Part shown: positions 46,518 to 57,769 of the stretch, one piece after another
How the letters are laid out: every line of letters starts with the position of its first letter
Position numbering within the stretch: the first letter of the stretch is position 1
Source of the DNA: Cryptomeria japonica
Lineage: Eukaryota; Streptophyta; Pinopsida; Cupressales; Cupressaceae
Direction of reading: 5' to 3'
Assembly: GCF_030272615.1 (NCBI RefSeq)
Contig: NC_081412.1
Coordinates: 477,283,657 to 477,347,656, forward strand
DNA length: 64,000 nucleotides
Program-made: the position numbers and the translations under genes
Notes under the pieces: model-generated
What the model was told of the DNA's origin: nothing
Database searches by the model: none
What the model saw: the letters and a program-made list of their open reading frames with translations, nothing else

Positions 46518-47537
46518 TGTAGCATCCTAAAATTGCATCCCTTAACAATTTTGACCACATTTGGGTTCCTACCTTAGCATTTGCGCCCCTAGGCTTGACT
46601 AGGACCCGATTCTGGTCGTACCATGAAAATATGGCTTTATTTTGACCTCACACATCAACTAGGAACCTTGTCTCAGCCCTAAAATGGGGTAGGATCATGA
46701 TGCCATGCCTTGGTCCTCCCTATTTGGGCCCCTCTTTAAACCCTCTTTTCCTTTTCAAAATTGAGCGGGAAAACTAGCTTCATGTCGACTCATGTTGGAA
46801 AATTAGTAAGTTTTTTCGATGGGAAAGTATAAAAGGAGGCTTTCCCCTCTCATTTGATAATACACAAGCATCGATTCAAGCATTCAAACAATTGAGAAAT
46901 TAATCAGTCTTCCTTCAAGCCTTGGAGAAGCAACAAAGTCAAGATTCAAGCATTGAAGTGGATATTCACATCCCATTTTGTCAAAGACTTAATGAAACCC
47001 TAATCCTGTGTGGAGAGAAACCAAACTTCACAAGGAGGTATATCAATTGATTTTCAATCACTATTTAGCATCTACCTTAAAAGGAGAATCTTCAATTATA
47101 ACAATTCAATCATCTTTTATCTCTATTTCATTGTTAATTCCAAAATCAAGGTTTGACTTAGGCAAGCCCCTATTCCTAACCTATTTCCCTTTTTTTCCAT
47201 GTGTTGGAAACATTTTGGGAGCTCTTTTGGGGATCGGATCTAAATTTTCTTATATTTCTCAAATCCAGGTGCATGCCTCAGTCCAACAACTATAGCTATC
47301 TATTTTTGTGTTTTACCCATCATTTTTGGCACTTTACCCTAATTTCAGCAATGCAACTTACAAAAGAGGGAAAACAAATTCACACCTTGAATCCAATTAG
47401 TATTTTCAGTCCTTATCCTTTTTGGTTTGTGACTAAGTCTATTGGATTCAAACCCTCTTTTGAATGTAATAGGTCTCTAAGCAAAAAATAGCGGTTTTCA
47501 TCCTTGAGGTGGAAACCCTAATTTTTCACCCATTACA
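46518..47537 (+). repeat. Element G 5' LTR
   Basis: TGTAGCATCC...CCCATTACA, 1020 bp. TATAAAAGG lies near 46828. Confidence 0.88.
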
Positions 47538-47540
47538 TTT

Positions 47541-47556
47541 TGGTGAACCCGACTCC
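47541..47556 (+). other. Element G primer binding site
   Basis: TGGTGAACCCGACTCC, three bases after the LTR. The tRNA is not assigned. Confidence 0.6.
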
Positions 47557-47993
47557 TTACACCTTTAATTATGATTTATGTTCTCATATCTGAGTGTTTA
47601 TGCAATTTAAAATTCAAGTTTTCATTTACAAGTTTGATTTCCAAGTGAATTTTAAAAATTTAGAGGTTAATTTCAAAACCCTAATTTTTAAATTTAAAAT
47701 TGAACTTGTGGGTTGTTTAAATTTTGGATTAATTATTTCAGAGATGATTGTTAATATTAGTTCAAATTGAAAATTATAATCTTATATACAATTTCAAATT
47801 AATTTTAAAAATTAAGAGGCTATTTTCACAAAACCCTAATTTTTAAATTTAAATTTACTAGTGGATTGCATGCTCTTTACGAATTTATCTTTTCCAAATT
47901 GCAAATCAATTTGCTTAATTAATTGGACAATCATTTTTACAAAATTTTGCATTGTTTTATTATTTCAAGTTTTAAATTTCCAAATTCCCTCCT

Positions 47994-50936
47994 TTGTGGA
48001 TGAGTTTTACTACTATTAGTCCAACATATAATATCCCTGTGAGAAGAAGTTGTAGAATTAAGACTTCTCAAGGTTTAATTACCGAGGAGATGGAGCCTTA
48101 TTTGGATAACTTGTTCCATGAGGATGTTGGTGGTTCTTCAAATGCTACAAATGACCCTGTTTATCCTCATTCTTTTCTTAATACTGATGATGTGGATGAA
48201 TCACTAACTAGGATTTTTCATTGACAAATTGGTGAAGATTGACAATGGATGAGTCAACAATACTTGGAAAATGAGGCTTTACCATTGATTGAAGGAATAA
48301 AAATAATGGTTCAAAGTGATAAACTTGGTGTTGATGTGTTGCGTGGTATTTCCCGTATTGTTGACACTAATATTATTCCTATGAAGAGTTGTACCAAAGT
48401 CCTTGGTTATACACAACCTCCTAGTCAAGTTGATCATTCCATTCCTATGACTACTCCTATGGATAGTGTTCCCACTTTTACATCTAACATCATGGCTACC
48501 TCTACACAAAATGTCATACCTACACATGTTAGTCAAGGGGGAAACTCCTCTAATCATAATTCCTTCATCCCTCATCCTGTGAGTCTTCCATTTGTTGCAT
48601 AGTCATCTCCCATACCTACCTATCATAGTGTCCAACCTCCTTTTTCTCAAGCTCCTCCTTCATACAACAAAGTTACTCCTTCTCAATCCAACATGTCCAA
48701 TTTCAACCCATCCACTGAGGCTACCATCAATATTATATCCCAAACAATGTCTTCCTTACAACAACAAATAGCTTCCATGAAACAATAAAAGTATAATATG
48801 CCCACATTTGATGTAGCGTGCCCATTATCCAATGGCATCGTTCATTTTGTACCTCCTAAACATGTGAAAGTCCCTCAATTGGAGATTTATAATGGAAAAG
48901 GTGATCCTTTAACTCATGTTAAAACATTTCAGACTTTGCGTAGTGACTTTGCTCATGACCAAAGACTATTGGCCAAATTGTTTACTACAACACTTAGGTA
49001 TAAAGCTTTGCAATGGTATTGTTCTTTTCCTCCTTATTTTATTACTTATTTTCAACAATTGGCTAATGCTTTCATTCAACAATTTCACAATAATATTGGT
49101 CCTAAGAGTACGTTGACTGATTTGATGCATTATAAGCAAGGTGCTAAAGAAAAAGTGATTGATTTTAGTGGTAGATATAAAAATTTGTATTCACAAATTA
49201 CTTTTCCTATGCTTGATCAAGATATTCAAAGGATTTTGATTTCTAATTTGCGAAAAACCATTAGAGATAAACTTATCTCTTTTGAGTTTACTTCCTTTAC
49301 ACAATTGTGTGCAGTACTTCACAATTATCACCTTACCATGAGTTAATTGGAACAATCCTCTTCAATGGCTTTGACTGAGAAAAGTGAAAGTGCTCAACAA
49401 CCTTTTCTGAAGTCCAAACCTAATAAGGGATCCATCAAGTTCAATGACAACGACAACACTCAAGTAGCAACCACAACAACAGGTGTGCTTCCTTTGTCCA
49501 AATACTTTAGAAAAGAATTTACTCCTCTTAATGAATCTTTGTATAGTATTATGATGCAACTGTTACAAAGGAATGTGCTGAAGCTTCCTCCTATTAAACC
49601 AATTGATCCATCAAAGACCTCCTCACCCTACTTTGATTCCAAATCATTTTGCCAATATTATTGTCAACCTAATCATGACACTGAAAAGTGTTATTCCTTA
49701 AAGAGTAAGATTTAATACTTGATTGATAACAATACCATATTTGTGACTGGTGTGAATGATAAAGGAAACAAATTTGTAGCTCCTCCAAATCAAAATATTC
49801 AAATTTTCTCTAATCCCTTAAGTTCTCATTCCACTAATGTGATTGAGACTGATCATCTTGCCTTCTCTCCTAATGATCTTGGCCTTGAGTCTAATAATGT
49901 GGTGCACCTTATTGATAAAATTGGACATCATAAGGACTTATGCATTACATTTGATTCTAGTGAGACTATTGAAGCACCTGATGACCCATTATATATCATT
50001 GTGAGAATCAAACACATACCCTCATGATGGGTGCTCATTGATCTTGCTTGTATGGTTAATGTGATAACGAAAGAATTTATTTATACATTATGATTACATC
50101 AAGTAACATATGATAAATTTGATGTGTTGATTAATATATTTTATGGTTTCTCTTGTCTCACTATTGGATCTATTACTCTTCCGATTGAGGTTGGTACTAA
50201 ATGTTTAGATGTTAATTTTGATATTATTCCTATATCAAAATAATTTTGTGTGAATTTGGGACATCCTTGGCTCTCTTCCATGAAAGTGATCCCTTCTACT
50301 ATTCATAAGTGCTTGAAATTCCCTCTTGATGACAAGATCATAGCTGTTAATCATAGCATGTAACAACCCACGATTAGGAAAAGAGATGTTAATATTGATT
50401 ATTTTTGTTCTAAATAATTCCAACATCTTAAGCCTCAAAGTGATGCTTTGTTTAAATTTTATCAAAGATGGAAGAATGACATGATTTTATCTTTGAGTAA
50501 ACCTAGAAATCCAACACTTAGTCTTCCTCTTAGCGATGACCATAATCCTTCTCCTAAAGATAATCTCCCTCTTTCTCCTAAGGATAAACCTATTCTTCCT
50601 CCTAAGGATAAGTATATTATTCCTCCTAAGGATATACCTATTCCTCTTCCTCATGATGGACCTAGTCTCCTTCGTACACCTTATATTCCTCCTTTATATG
50701 ATGTGGTTCTGCCTCATAAATCTTACAAAGGAAAGGGCTTGACATATCCTATTGTTCAACCTAAAAGACCTTCTCCTATGAATCCTTCCTTAAAAGAAGA
50801 AAATAAGTCCATTCCTGTTGAACCTAAACCTTCAGAACCTTCAACTAAAACTAAACGAAACTGGTGTGCGAGAGAATACCAACGAAGAAATCATGGTAGA
50901 GCTCATGAACTTGCTTCTCAAACCATTTCTCTCTAA
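47994..50936 (+). pseudogene. Element G gag and protease relic
   Basis: Plus strand. The leader part (47994-48790) is Thr/Ser/Pro-rich. The capsid domain (Retrotrans_gag type, about 48860-49340) reads LEIYNGKGDPLTHVKTFQTL, RYKALQWYCSFPP and YFQQLANAFIQQF. The knuckle-like FCQYYCQPNHDTEKCYSLKS is at about 49647-49706. The protease-like site is decayed (VLIDLACMVNVITKEFI near 50032). A basic and Pro-rich tail has repeated PPKDxxxx units (about 50550-50660). Stops occur near 48224, 48600, 49344, 49713 and 50025, among others. The product would be a particle protein only. Confidence 0.82.
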
Positions 50937-52120
50937 AGACACCAATTGTTGACATAATAACATTTTCTCAACCTTCTCCTAACCAAGAGGTTCAACCTAA
51001 ATCTCCAAGACATAAAATGATTAAGAAAAATGATAGTTCAAATTCTATTCCTATTAGATCTCCTATTTTTATTAATCTTGATGATGAAATAGATGAGAAT
51101 GTTGTTCATGATAAAAATGTTGATGCTAATAATTTAAATGATGAATATGAATATGTTGATGTTGACAATTATTTATGTAAACAATTTTAAAAGAATTAAT
51201 CCTAGCTCCTAGTAATAGACAAAGTGAATCATCATTAGAGAATGGTCCTTGTTTGGAACTTGTGATAGCTTTATCTACCATGCTCGAAGTGGCTCCTCTT
51301 GCATGTTGTCAACCTTCCCAAAACAATGATGATCAAGATTGGGAGGCGGATAATTTGTATCATTATCTTCATTTGTGCTATAGATTCTCTCTCTCTCCTC
51401 TCTTGCTTGTTTGTGACCTTCTTCTATTTGTCTCTCAATTCTTCTATTTGTTGTCCATAATGTTGTCTACTTGAGGACAATGCAAAGCGTTCAGATCTAT
51501 TTTGGTCTCTCCCATGTTGACTTCAAAGATACATGTGCCCTTCTTCCATGGTTGTTTTGCTTTCTTTGAGGGATAAGGACAATTCTTTGCAAATATATAT
51601 ACATGATATACATTATTTATCATAAAAAGCATACTGACCCCAAGGTTAACTAAAATCACCCAGTGTTTTTTGTCTTGTCATCATTATCCTTTGATTTTCC
51701 CTTTCTTGGGGGCATATTATTGTGATAATGTGCTTGTCTTTTTGGGTATATCCTACCTTAAATTAATTGCTCCCGATGAGGCATACACAATCACTTTAAC
51801 ATGGGGTCATACAATCCGCTCAATGATCTTACTTTTGCATATCTTAATACTTAAGTTACTTAGCGAACTTAGTCTTTTGCTTCGTATTATTGGTATTTTT
51901 CTTTTTTCATGACTCATAGTAAGATAACCTTACTAGTTTGTAGTCATGGTTCTCTCTTTCTATCTCTCCTTGATGCCCCTTTCATCTTGTCATCAAAGTT
52001 GTAAGATCCTAAAGTCCACTGGGGGCTTGGTGTATCTTGCCTCCTTGATGATTTGGTGAATTGTTTTCAATGTGAACCCTTGTACTTTACCGAGAGTATT
52101 ATTTAATTCACACTCCCACT
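50937..52120 (+). other. Element G 3' non-coding region
   Basis: Acidic D/N-rich reading to about 51190, then no gene. CTACTTGAGGACAATGCAAAG (about 51468-51488) is a phrase often found in the 3' region of plant Gypsy elements. Confidence 0.5.
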
Positions 52121-52135
52121 AAAGTGGGGGAGAAA
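52121..52135 (+). other. Element G polypurine tract
   Basis: AAAGTGGGGGAGAAA directly before the LTR TGTAGC. Confidence 0.8.
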
Positions 52136-53252
52136 TGTAGCATCCTAAAATTGCATCCCTTTATAGTTTTGATCATGTTTGGGTCCTTAACTTAGCATTT
52201 GTGCCTCTAGGCCTGATTAAGACTTGATTTTTCTCGCACCATGCAAATATGGCTTTTTTTTTACCTCACACATGAACTAGGAACCTTTTCCCAACCCTAA
52301 AATGGGGTAGGAATAGGTTGCCACACCTTGGTCCTCCCTATTTGGCCCCTTCTTCAAACCCTCTTTTCCTTTTCAAATTTGACTAGGAAAACTAGCCTCG
52401 TGTTGGCTCATGTCAAAAAATTAGTAAGTTTTTTGATGGGCAAGTATAAAAGGAAGCTTCCCCCTCTCATTTGATAATACACACACACAATACACAAGAA
52501 TCCATTCAAGTAATTGAGCAAGTAATCATTCTTCCTTCAAGCCTTGGAGTAGCGACAAAGTCAAGATTTCATCCTATTTTTTCAAATACTTCATGAAACC
52601 CTAATCTCGTGTGGAGACAAACAAAACTTCACAAGGAGATATATCATTTTGTTTTCAATAATTATTCAATGTCTCCCTCAAAAGGAGAATCTTCAATTAT
52701 AACAATTCAACTATCTTTTATCTGTATTTCATGGTTAATTCTAAAACTAGGGTTTGACTTAGCAAGCCTTTATTCCCAACCTATTTCCCTTTCTTTTTGT
52801 GTGCAGGAAACAACTACAGAGCTATGATCTTCAGGTTAGGCATTATTTACAGAGATGAATCAATCTCCCTTTAGTCTGTGAAAGGTTAAAAGGACTAGGG
52901 ATAATTTATCCATGGTCTTGACATTTTAGGAGCTCCTTCGGGGATTAGATCCAAATCTGCTTATATTGCTCAGATTTAGATGCATGCCTCAATCTGACGA
53001 CTATAGCTTGTTGTTTTTGTCTTTTTACCTTCATTTTTAGTACTTTACCCTAATTTCAACAATTCAACTTACAAAAGAGGGCAAACAAATTCACACCTTG
53101 AATCCAATTAGTATTTTTAGTCCTTATCCTTGTTGGTTTGTGATTAAGTCTATTGGATTCAAACCCTCTTTTTGAATGTAATAGGTATCTAAGAAAAAAT
53201 TATTAGTTTTAATCCTTCTTGTGGTGGAAACCCTAATTATTCACTAATTACA
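52136..53252 (+). repeat. Element G 3' LTR
   Basis: TGTAGCATCC...CTAATTACA, 1117 bp. It is the partner of 46518-47537. Confidence 0.88.
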
Positions 53253-53257
53253 ATATC

Positions 53258-54380
53258 CATCATTGTATACTAGGGCTTTACCCATAGCTTTAGAATTAGT
53301 TGCATGCAACCCAGAAGGTGGTTGTTGAATCTTAGCTCACAACTTAGGGAAATTTACTTGTAGGTGTCCATACTCATGGCAAGTATGATAAACAAATAAT
53401 AATGCTTCATAGTCAGCCTATTGGATCCAACTCATGCTTCTAAATATAATTTCTAGATATTCATGCAAAGGGTTATTTAAATTAATTTCCACATATATAT
53501 GAGCATAAGTGGTTACTCAAAAATCAAGGGTTGCCAAGACATACCTAAGGGCTTCCCTTAAATTGTAATAATAGAATACAAGGTGTCATGGTGTAAAAAT
53601 CCATTAGAAGTTGAGGGAGCCTAATCTAAATAATAATCCATGATGGAAGCTATTCCAAAAGACTAAATCCCAAATTCCATGATTCAAGACAAAAATTTCC
53701 CTTCTTGACTGTGAAAATAAGGGTTGTGTTCAAAGACCATATTTTGATCAACTAATCAAGAAAACACCACAAAGAAGAAACCATTTACTCCCAGGATAAT
53801 TTTCGCATCTCCTTTTGAGAACTAGTTCTTAAGGGCCCAAGTCTCCAAAAAAGGTAGAGAGATGTGAAATCCCATGAATTTATAGATAAGTGCATGCTTT
53901 ACAAGATATAAAATGCCATCAACAACAACAACTTGATTGATCACTACCACTAGCTGATCCTTACTTCTTTCCAAACATCCATTGGTTTTTTAGCATAGCC
54001 CTTGAGATTGATTATTCTTGGAACCCTTAGTAAAATTTAATAAAAGATTCACCACATCAACCTACCTAGATGATGAAGAACCTCCATTGGGAATATGTTT
54101 TTTAAAAGAAAAACATGGGTCCCTTGGACCCGTAGAAGACAAGAAGCATCCAATCACATGCCAAATTTCAAATAAAACCTCAAAAAGAAACATAAATCCC
54201 TAAAATATACAATAAAAATAAAATTGTATTCTTCTAAAGGAAAAAAATTACTTACTTTCATCCCTTTAGAGGCCTATCCCCTTGCATAGTAGCAGAAGGA
54301 AGGATATCATCCACATCTTCTTTCATGCCCTCACATAGTGGACCCTCCAAGATTGTAACCTCTTGTAGCAACTCCTCCAT
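53258..54380 (-). pseudogene. LINE I ORF1 (DUF4283-like and zinc knuckle)
   Basis: Minus strand, ATG at 54378-54380 (MEELLQEVTILEGPLCEGMK). A DUF4283-like core at about 53910-53690 reads ALIYKFMGFHISLPFLETWA, KGDAKIILGVNGFFFVVFS and DQNMVFEHNPYFHSQEGKF. A knuckle-like YVEINLNNPLHEYLEI ... DYEALLFVYHTCHEYGHLQV follows at about 53500-53360, with some Cys lost. In plant L1 elements ORF1 binds the element RNA. There are several stops. Its continuation lies at 46512 and lower, beyond element G. Confidence 0.7.
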
Positions 54381-55739
54381 TATCATTAGGTGATCTAAAG
54401 AGAGGACATTCATAAACATGAGAAAATATTATTCTTAAAGCAAAAAGAACTTAATAGGAGTTTTTCTTTTACTTTTTATTTATTTATTTATTTTCATTTG
54501 TTGTTTTTTGATTTTGTGTTATTATTTCTCTAAATTTTTGCTCACCAGTTTGAACACCTAGTGGGAAACCTTGGTGTTTTTCTAATCTTAGTTTCATAGT
54601 ATTTTAGCTTGATTTGATAGGTTTTACATGTAGTGTTTAACTTGATATTTTGTAGGTTACATGCATGTTAGTGAAATTGGTACAAAATGGACCTTTTTAA
54701 ATGGATGAGAACATACAAATCCATATTAAATTTATTTAAGTTTTGAAAATCCATGACAAAAGAAAACAAAATCTTGGGGAGGTTGTATTACAACTATACA
54801 AGTGTAAAATATAAGTAAAATAATATTTTTTATTTATTTCTTTAGAATATAAAATAAAATAAAAACTGAAAAAGAAAGGTGGGATATGCATGATACCTTA
54901 TAATTTACATATTATAGTGTAGAACCTAGAGCCTATGACCTTAATTCTTTGGTGGTAAAATTTATGTCCCCCTTATAAACTCCTATTAATGGTCACCTCA
55001 ACTTTTTTTCCCACCTAACTATCACTCTATATGCACTTGACACCCAATATTCACCCTTTTATCCATCACTAAGCATTGCACCACTAACATGCTACCATCT
55101 CACTTTTTTGACACCAAATTGCCACCCAATCTCCACTGCAACACCATCTCTTTGCACCCACCCTATTTCCCTTTCATCACTTGATTTCCATGCTCATTTT
55201 TCAACTACTAACCAACCAATTGCCAAGGTCTTTGTCTCTTGTCTATTTCACTTTTTTATACATGGAGATGATTTTTTAGCAATCGTAAAATAACAATTAT
55301 TTTAAGGTAGTTGCTAGAGTTTGATGTTCTTCATAAAGATAAAAAAATTCTTTTAAGACATTTTTTCCAAAAATCAACTTTTTTCCTTAGGTTTTTTTTT
55401 GTGTGGTTATAGTTCTTAGAGTTGTAATGATGTATAAATTTTAAAAGAGAACTCAAATTTGAGATTTTTTTTCTTTCTAACATTAACATTTTTTTAGCTC
55501 TACGCATTGGTGTAGGTGATTTGTTATTGTCTAATAAGCATTTATGTGATTAGAATCTCTTTTATAATATTGTAGGAGCTTTGTTGTTGCTAATTATTTT
55601 TTTGTGCAACCATTATCATATGGAAAATAATTAGTTTTGAAAATACTAATATGTGCATGTAGGATCATGGGTTGATTAAATTTCAATCAAGATTTGAATA
55701 TTTTTATTTATAGTACTTGTTTGTATGTTTGTGTCAGTG
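54381..55739. other. Spacer, no supportable gene
   Basis: AT-rich DNA with a (TTTA)n stretch near 54475-54500. The 55108-55293 open reading has no recognisable motif and C/A-rich composition. Confidence 0.5.
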
Positions 55740-55926
55740 ATTATACTGTGTTTTTGATTAAGTAAAAACAGGTTTTAAGGGACCTGAAACCCATTTACAT
55801 TCGAAATATATTCAGAAAAGAAACAAAACACAACAACTACAAAAGGCCAGCAAAAAAACCAACAACAGAGAAAAGGACAACAAGAGGCCAGGAAGAAATT
55901 GACCCCAAGCCCAGCATAACAAGAAA

Positions 55927-57769
55927 TTTAAAAACTCTTCATGGTTTCTTCTTCATTCTACACCAAGAGCATCATTGCCTTGGCCACTTCCCTCAAGTTG
56001 GTGTTTTCCTGAGCAATCTGACTCTCTTTCATTTTTGTGTCCTTCTCAGCCATAGTCTGCCTAGTTCTACGCCTAGGGGTCTGGTGGGTTAGGCTAGAAG
56101 TAGGAGCATCTTCAATAATTACTAGGTTCTTCTCCTGGTTTTTCTTTTCCAGATGATTCACCAGTGCATTCATATTCTGGGAGGAGACTTTAAGAACCTA
56201 GAGGCTGTGGTTCATAAGGCTTTTCAAGGCTTTCTCATTTTGGGCTATCCAGGCGTTGACATTTTCCTTGTCCTCCTCCACTTGTTCCTTCATGATTTTA
56301 ATGACATCCTCCAAATGTTTTAGGTCACCTTTTATCATATCTTTCTCCAGCCAATCTTCCATTTCCATTTCCTCCTCCGCTTCACTATTTTCTGTCTCCT
56401 TGTTCTGTTTCCTAGAGTCAGACATCTTAATCAGCTTGTTGATCTTAACTTCTAGCTCCCTTTCTTTACCCTACATGCTAGTGATGTTTTCAACCACCCA
56501 CTTCTGAAAATTGAAGAATTCAAGGGTGCAGTTGTGGGCGGTGTCCAGAATGGTATCCGAAGAGTCCTTGCTCTGTTTAGTCTCCTTCACATTAGGGTTT
56601 TCACCTTCCAAGCCCTTAGGGTTGGGGTGACGATTCTCAGAATTTCTCCCTTCCTCTCCTTCCCCATAATTCTCCTCCTTGTTAAGCTCCATTTCAGAAT
56701 CAGTTTCCTTATCCTTTCCCTCTTCTTCATCAAATTGCACATCCTTTTCATCCTGCTCAGTTTCAACATTCCTTTTTTTATGGGTAGGGGTGTTGGGCTC
56801 CCCAGTCAAATCAGAGTCTATGCATTTCTCAGATATTTGAGCATTGATGATTAAAGGATCATCCTTGGTAGCCCTAGCCTTATCCTTAATATGTTCATAA
56901 ATAAGCACAATGAGTCCCTAGTGCGCTAGAGGATAGGAGCTGGGCTTTTTAGCATGGTCGGCCAGGCTCTCATTTAGAGAGGAGGCTAAACAGAAGGGAA
57001 AAGATATTTTAGCCCCATGGTGGAAGTGGTTCAGGATAGCGAAATGATAGTTGTAAATTTTCGTAAATCTGCCATTCGTAGTCAAATATTCCATTAAAGC
57101 CCTAAGAACTTTTTGCCAGAAAGGTTTTACTTGTTGGGGGGTGTAGTATGATATGTTGTCCTTCTTCGCTAGGTTTCCCTTCTCATCCTCCGTCTTTGGG
57201 AAAATTTTGAAGGCCTCAGTGGCATACTTTCTATCCCTGTAGAATTTTGTCCCCTCCATCTTGAGTCCTGTGACCTCTGTGATCAAATTTTCATCGATTT
57301 GCCAAATTTCCCCAAACAGGGTAGCCCTATTATTGCTCCAGCTTTTAGTGAAACTGTGAGACACAGAGTTTGTACTACCATGGAGCTTCTCCATATAATC
57401 AGTGAAACCTTGTCTGTGGAGCCTTCTCCACACCTTTCTTTCACTCTTCCAGTTCTCACAATCTGAAGGCTCATTCCTGTTTAGGTTGCCTCCCATTCTT
57501 CTTTCTAGGTAAAGATATCCTCTGCTGCAAATCTCAATCCACATATAAAGCTTTGAATTTCTAGTTTCCCCTTGTAAAGACTCTTTCGCAGTTTTGAGAT
57601 TGCTACTCATGTTCATATAAACCCAACTATTATTACTATTATCTTTCGTACACATATAATCTTGGTTATGATGCTGAGAAACACTCATCATCTGGCAGTT
57701 CATCCGCCCCCAAAATCTGTCATTGGTACTAGTTCCCCAGAAATCAATCATGATATTAGCTTGATCCAT
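55927..57769 (-). pseudogene. LINE II ORF3, downstream of RNase H
   Basis: Minus strand. The ATG at 57769 lies 11 bases before the RNase H stop (14-nt overlap, different frame). One frame runs about 610 codons to a TAA near 55930 and is broken only by TAG codons at about 56918, 56471, 56198 and 55958. The first 290 codons form a globular domain (ENLITEVTGLKMEGTKFYRD, FWQKVLRALMEYLTTNGRF, IYNYHFAILNHFHHGAKISF). A very acidic segment follows (about 56800-56600), then a coiled coil (KHLEDVIKIMKEQVEEDKEN, near 56330-56270) and a basic tail (PRRRTRQTMAEKD). The pattern parallels ORF X. Its function is unknown; the order suggests a protein acting on the element RNA or its host chromatin, but that is inference. 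Confidence 0.65.

Larger units (their letters stand above)
46518..53252 (+). mobile_element. Non-autonomous Gypsy element G (gag only)
   Basis: LTRs 46518-47537 and 52136-53252 (the right one has about 110 bp more near 52805-52925), PBS at 47541, PPT at 52121. The target duplication is 4 of 5 (ATATT at 46513-46517, ATATC at 53253-53257). The core carries a decayed gag and protease relic but no RT, RNase H or integrase. It is inserted in LINE I. Confidence 0.88.

Noticed and set aside
48279-48575. Minus-strand ORF over element G gag
   Set aside because: Mirror reading of the plus-strand gag leader; no motif.
56256-56854. Plus-strand ORFs over LINE II ORF3
   Set aside because: They are complementary readings of the acidic and coiled-coil codons; the minus-strand frame is longer and linked to RNase H.
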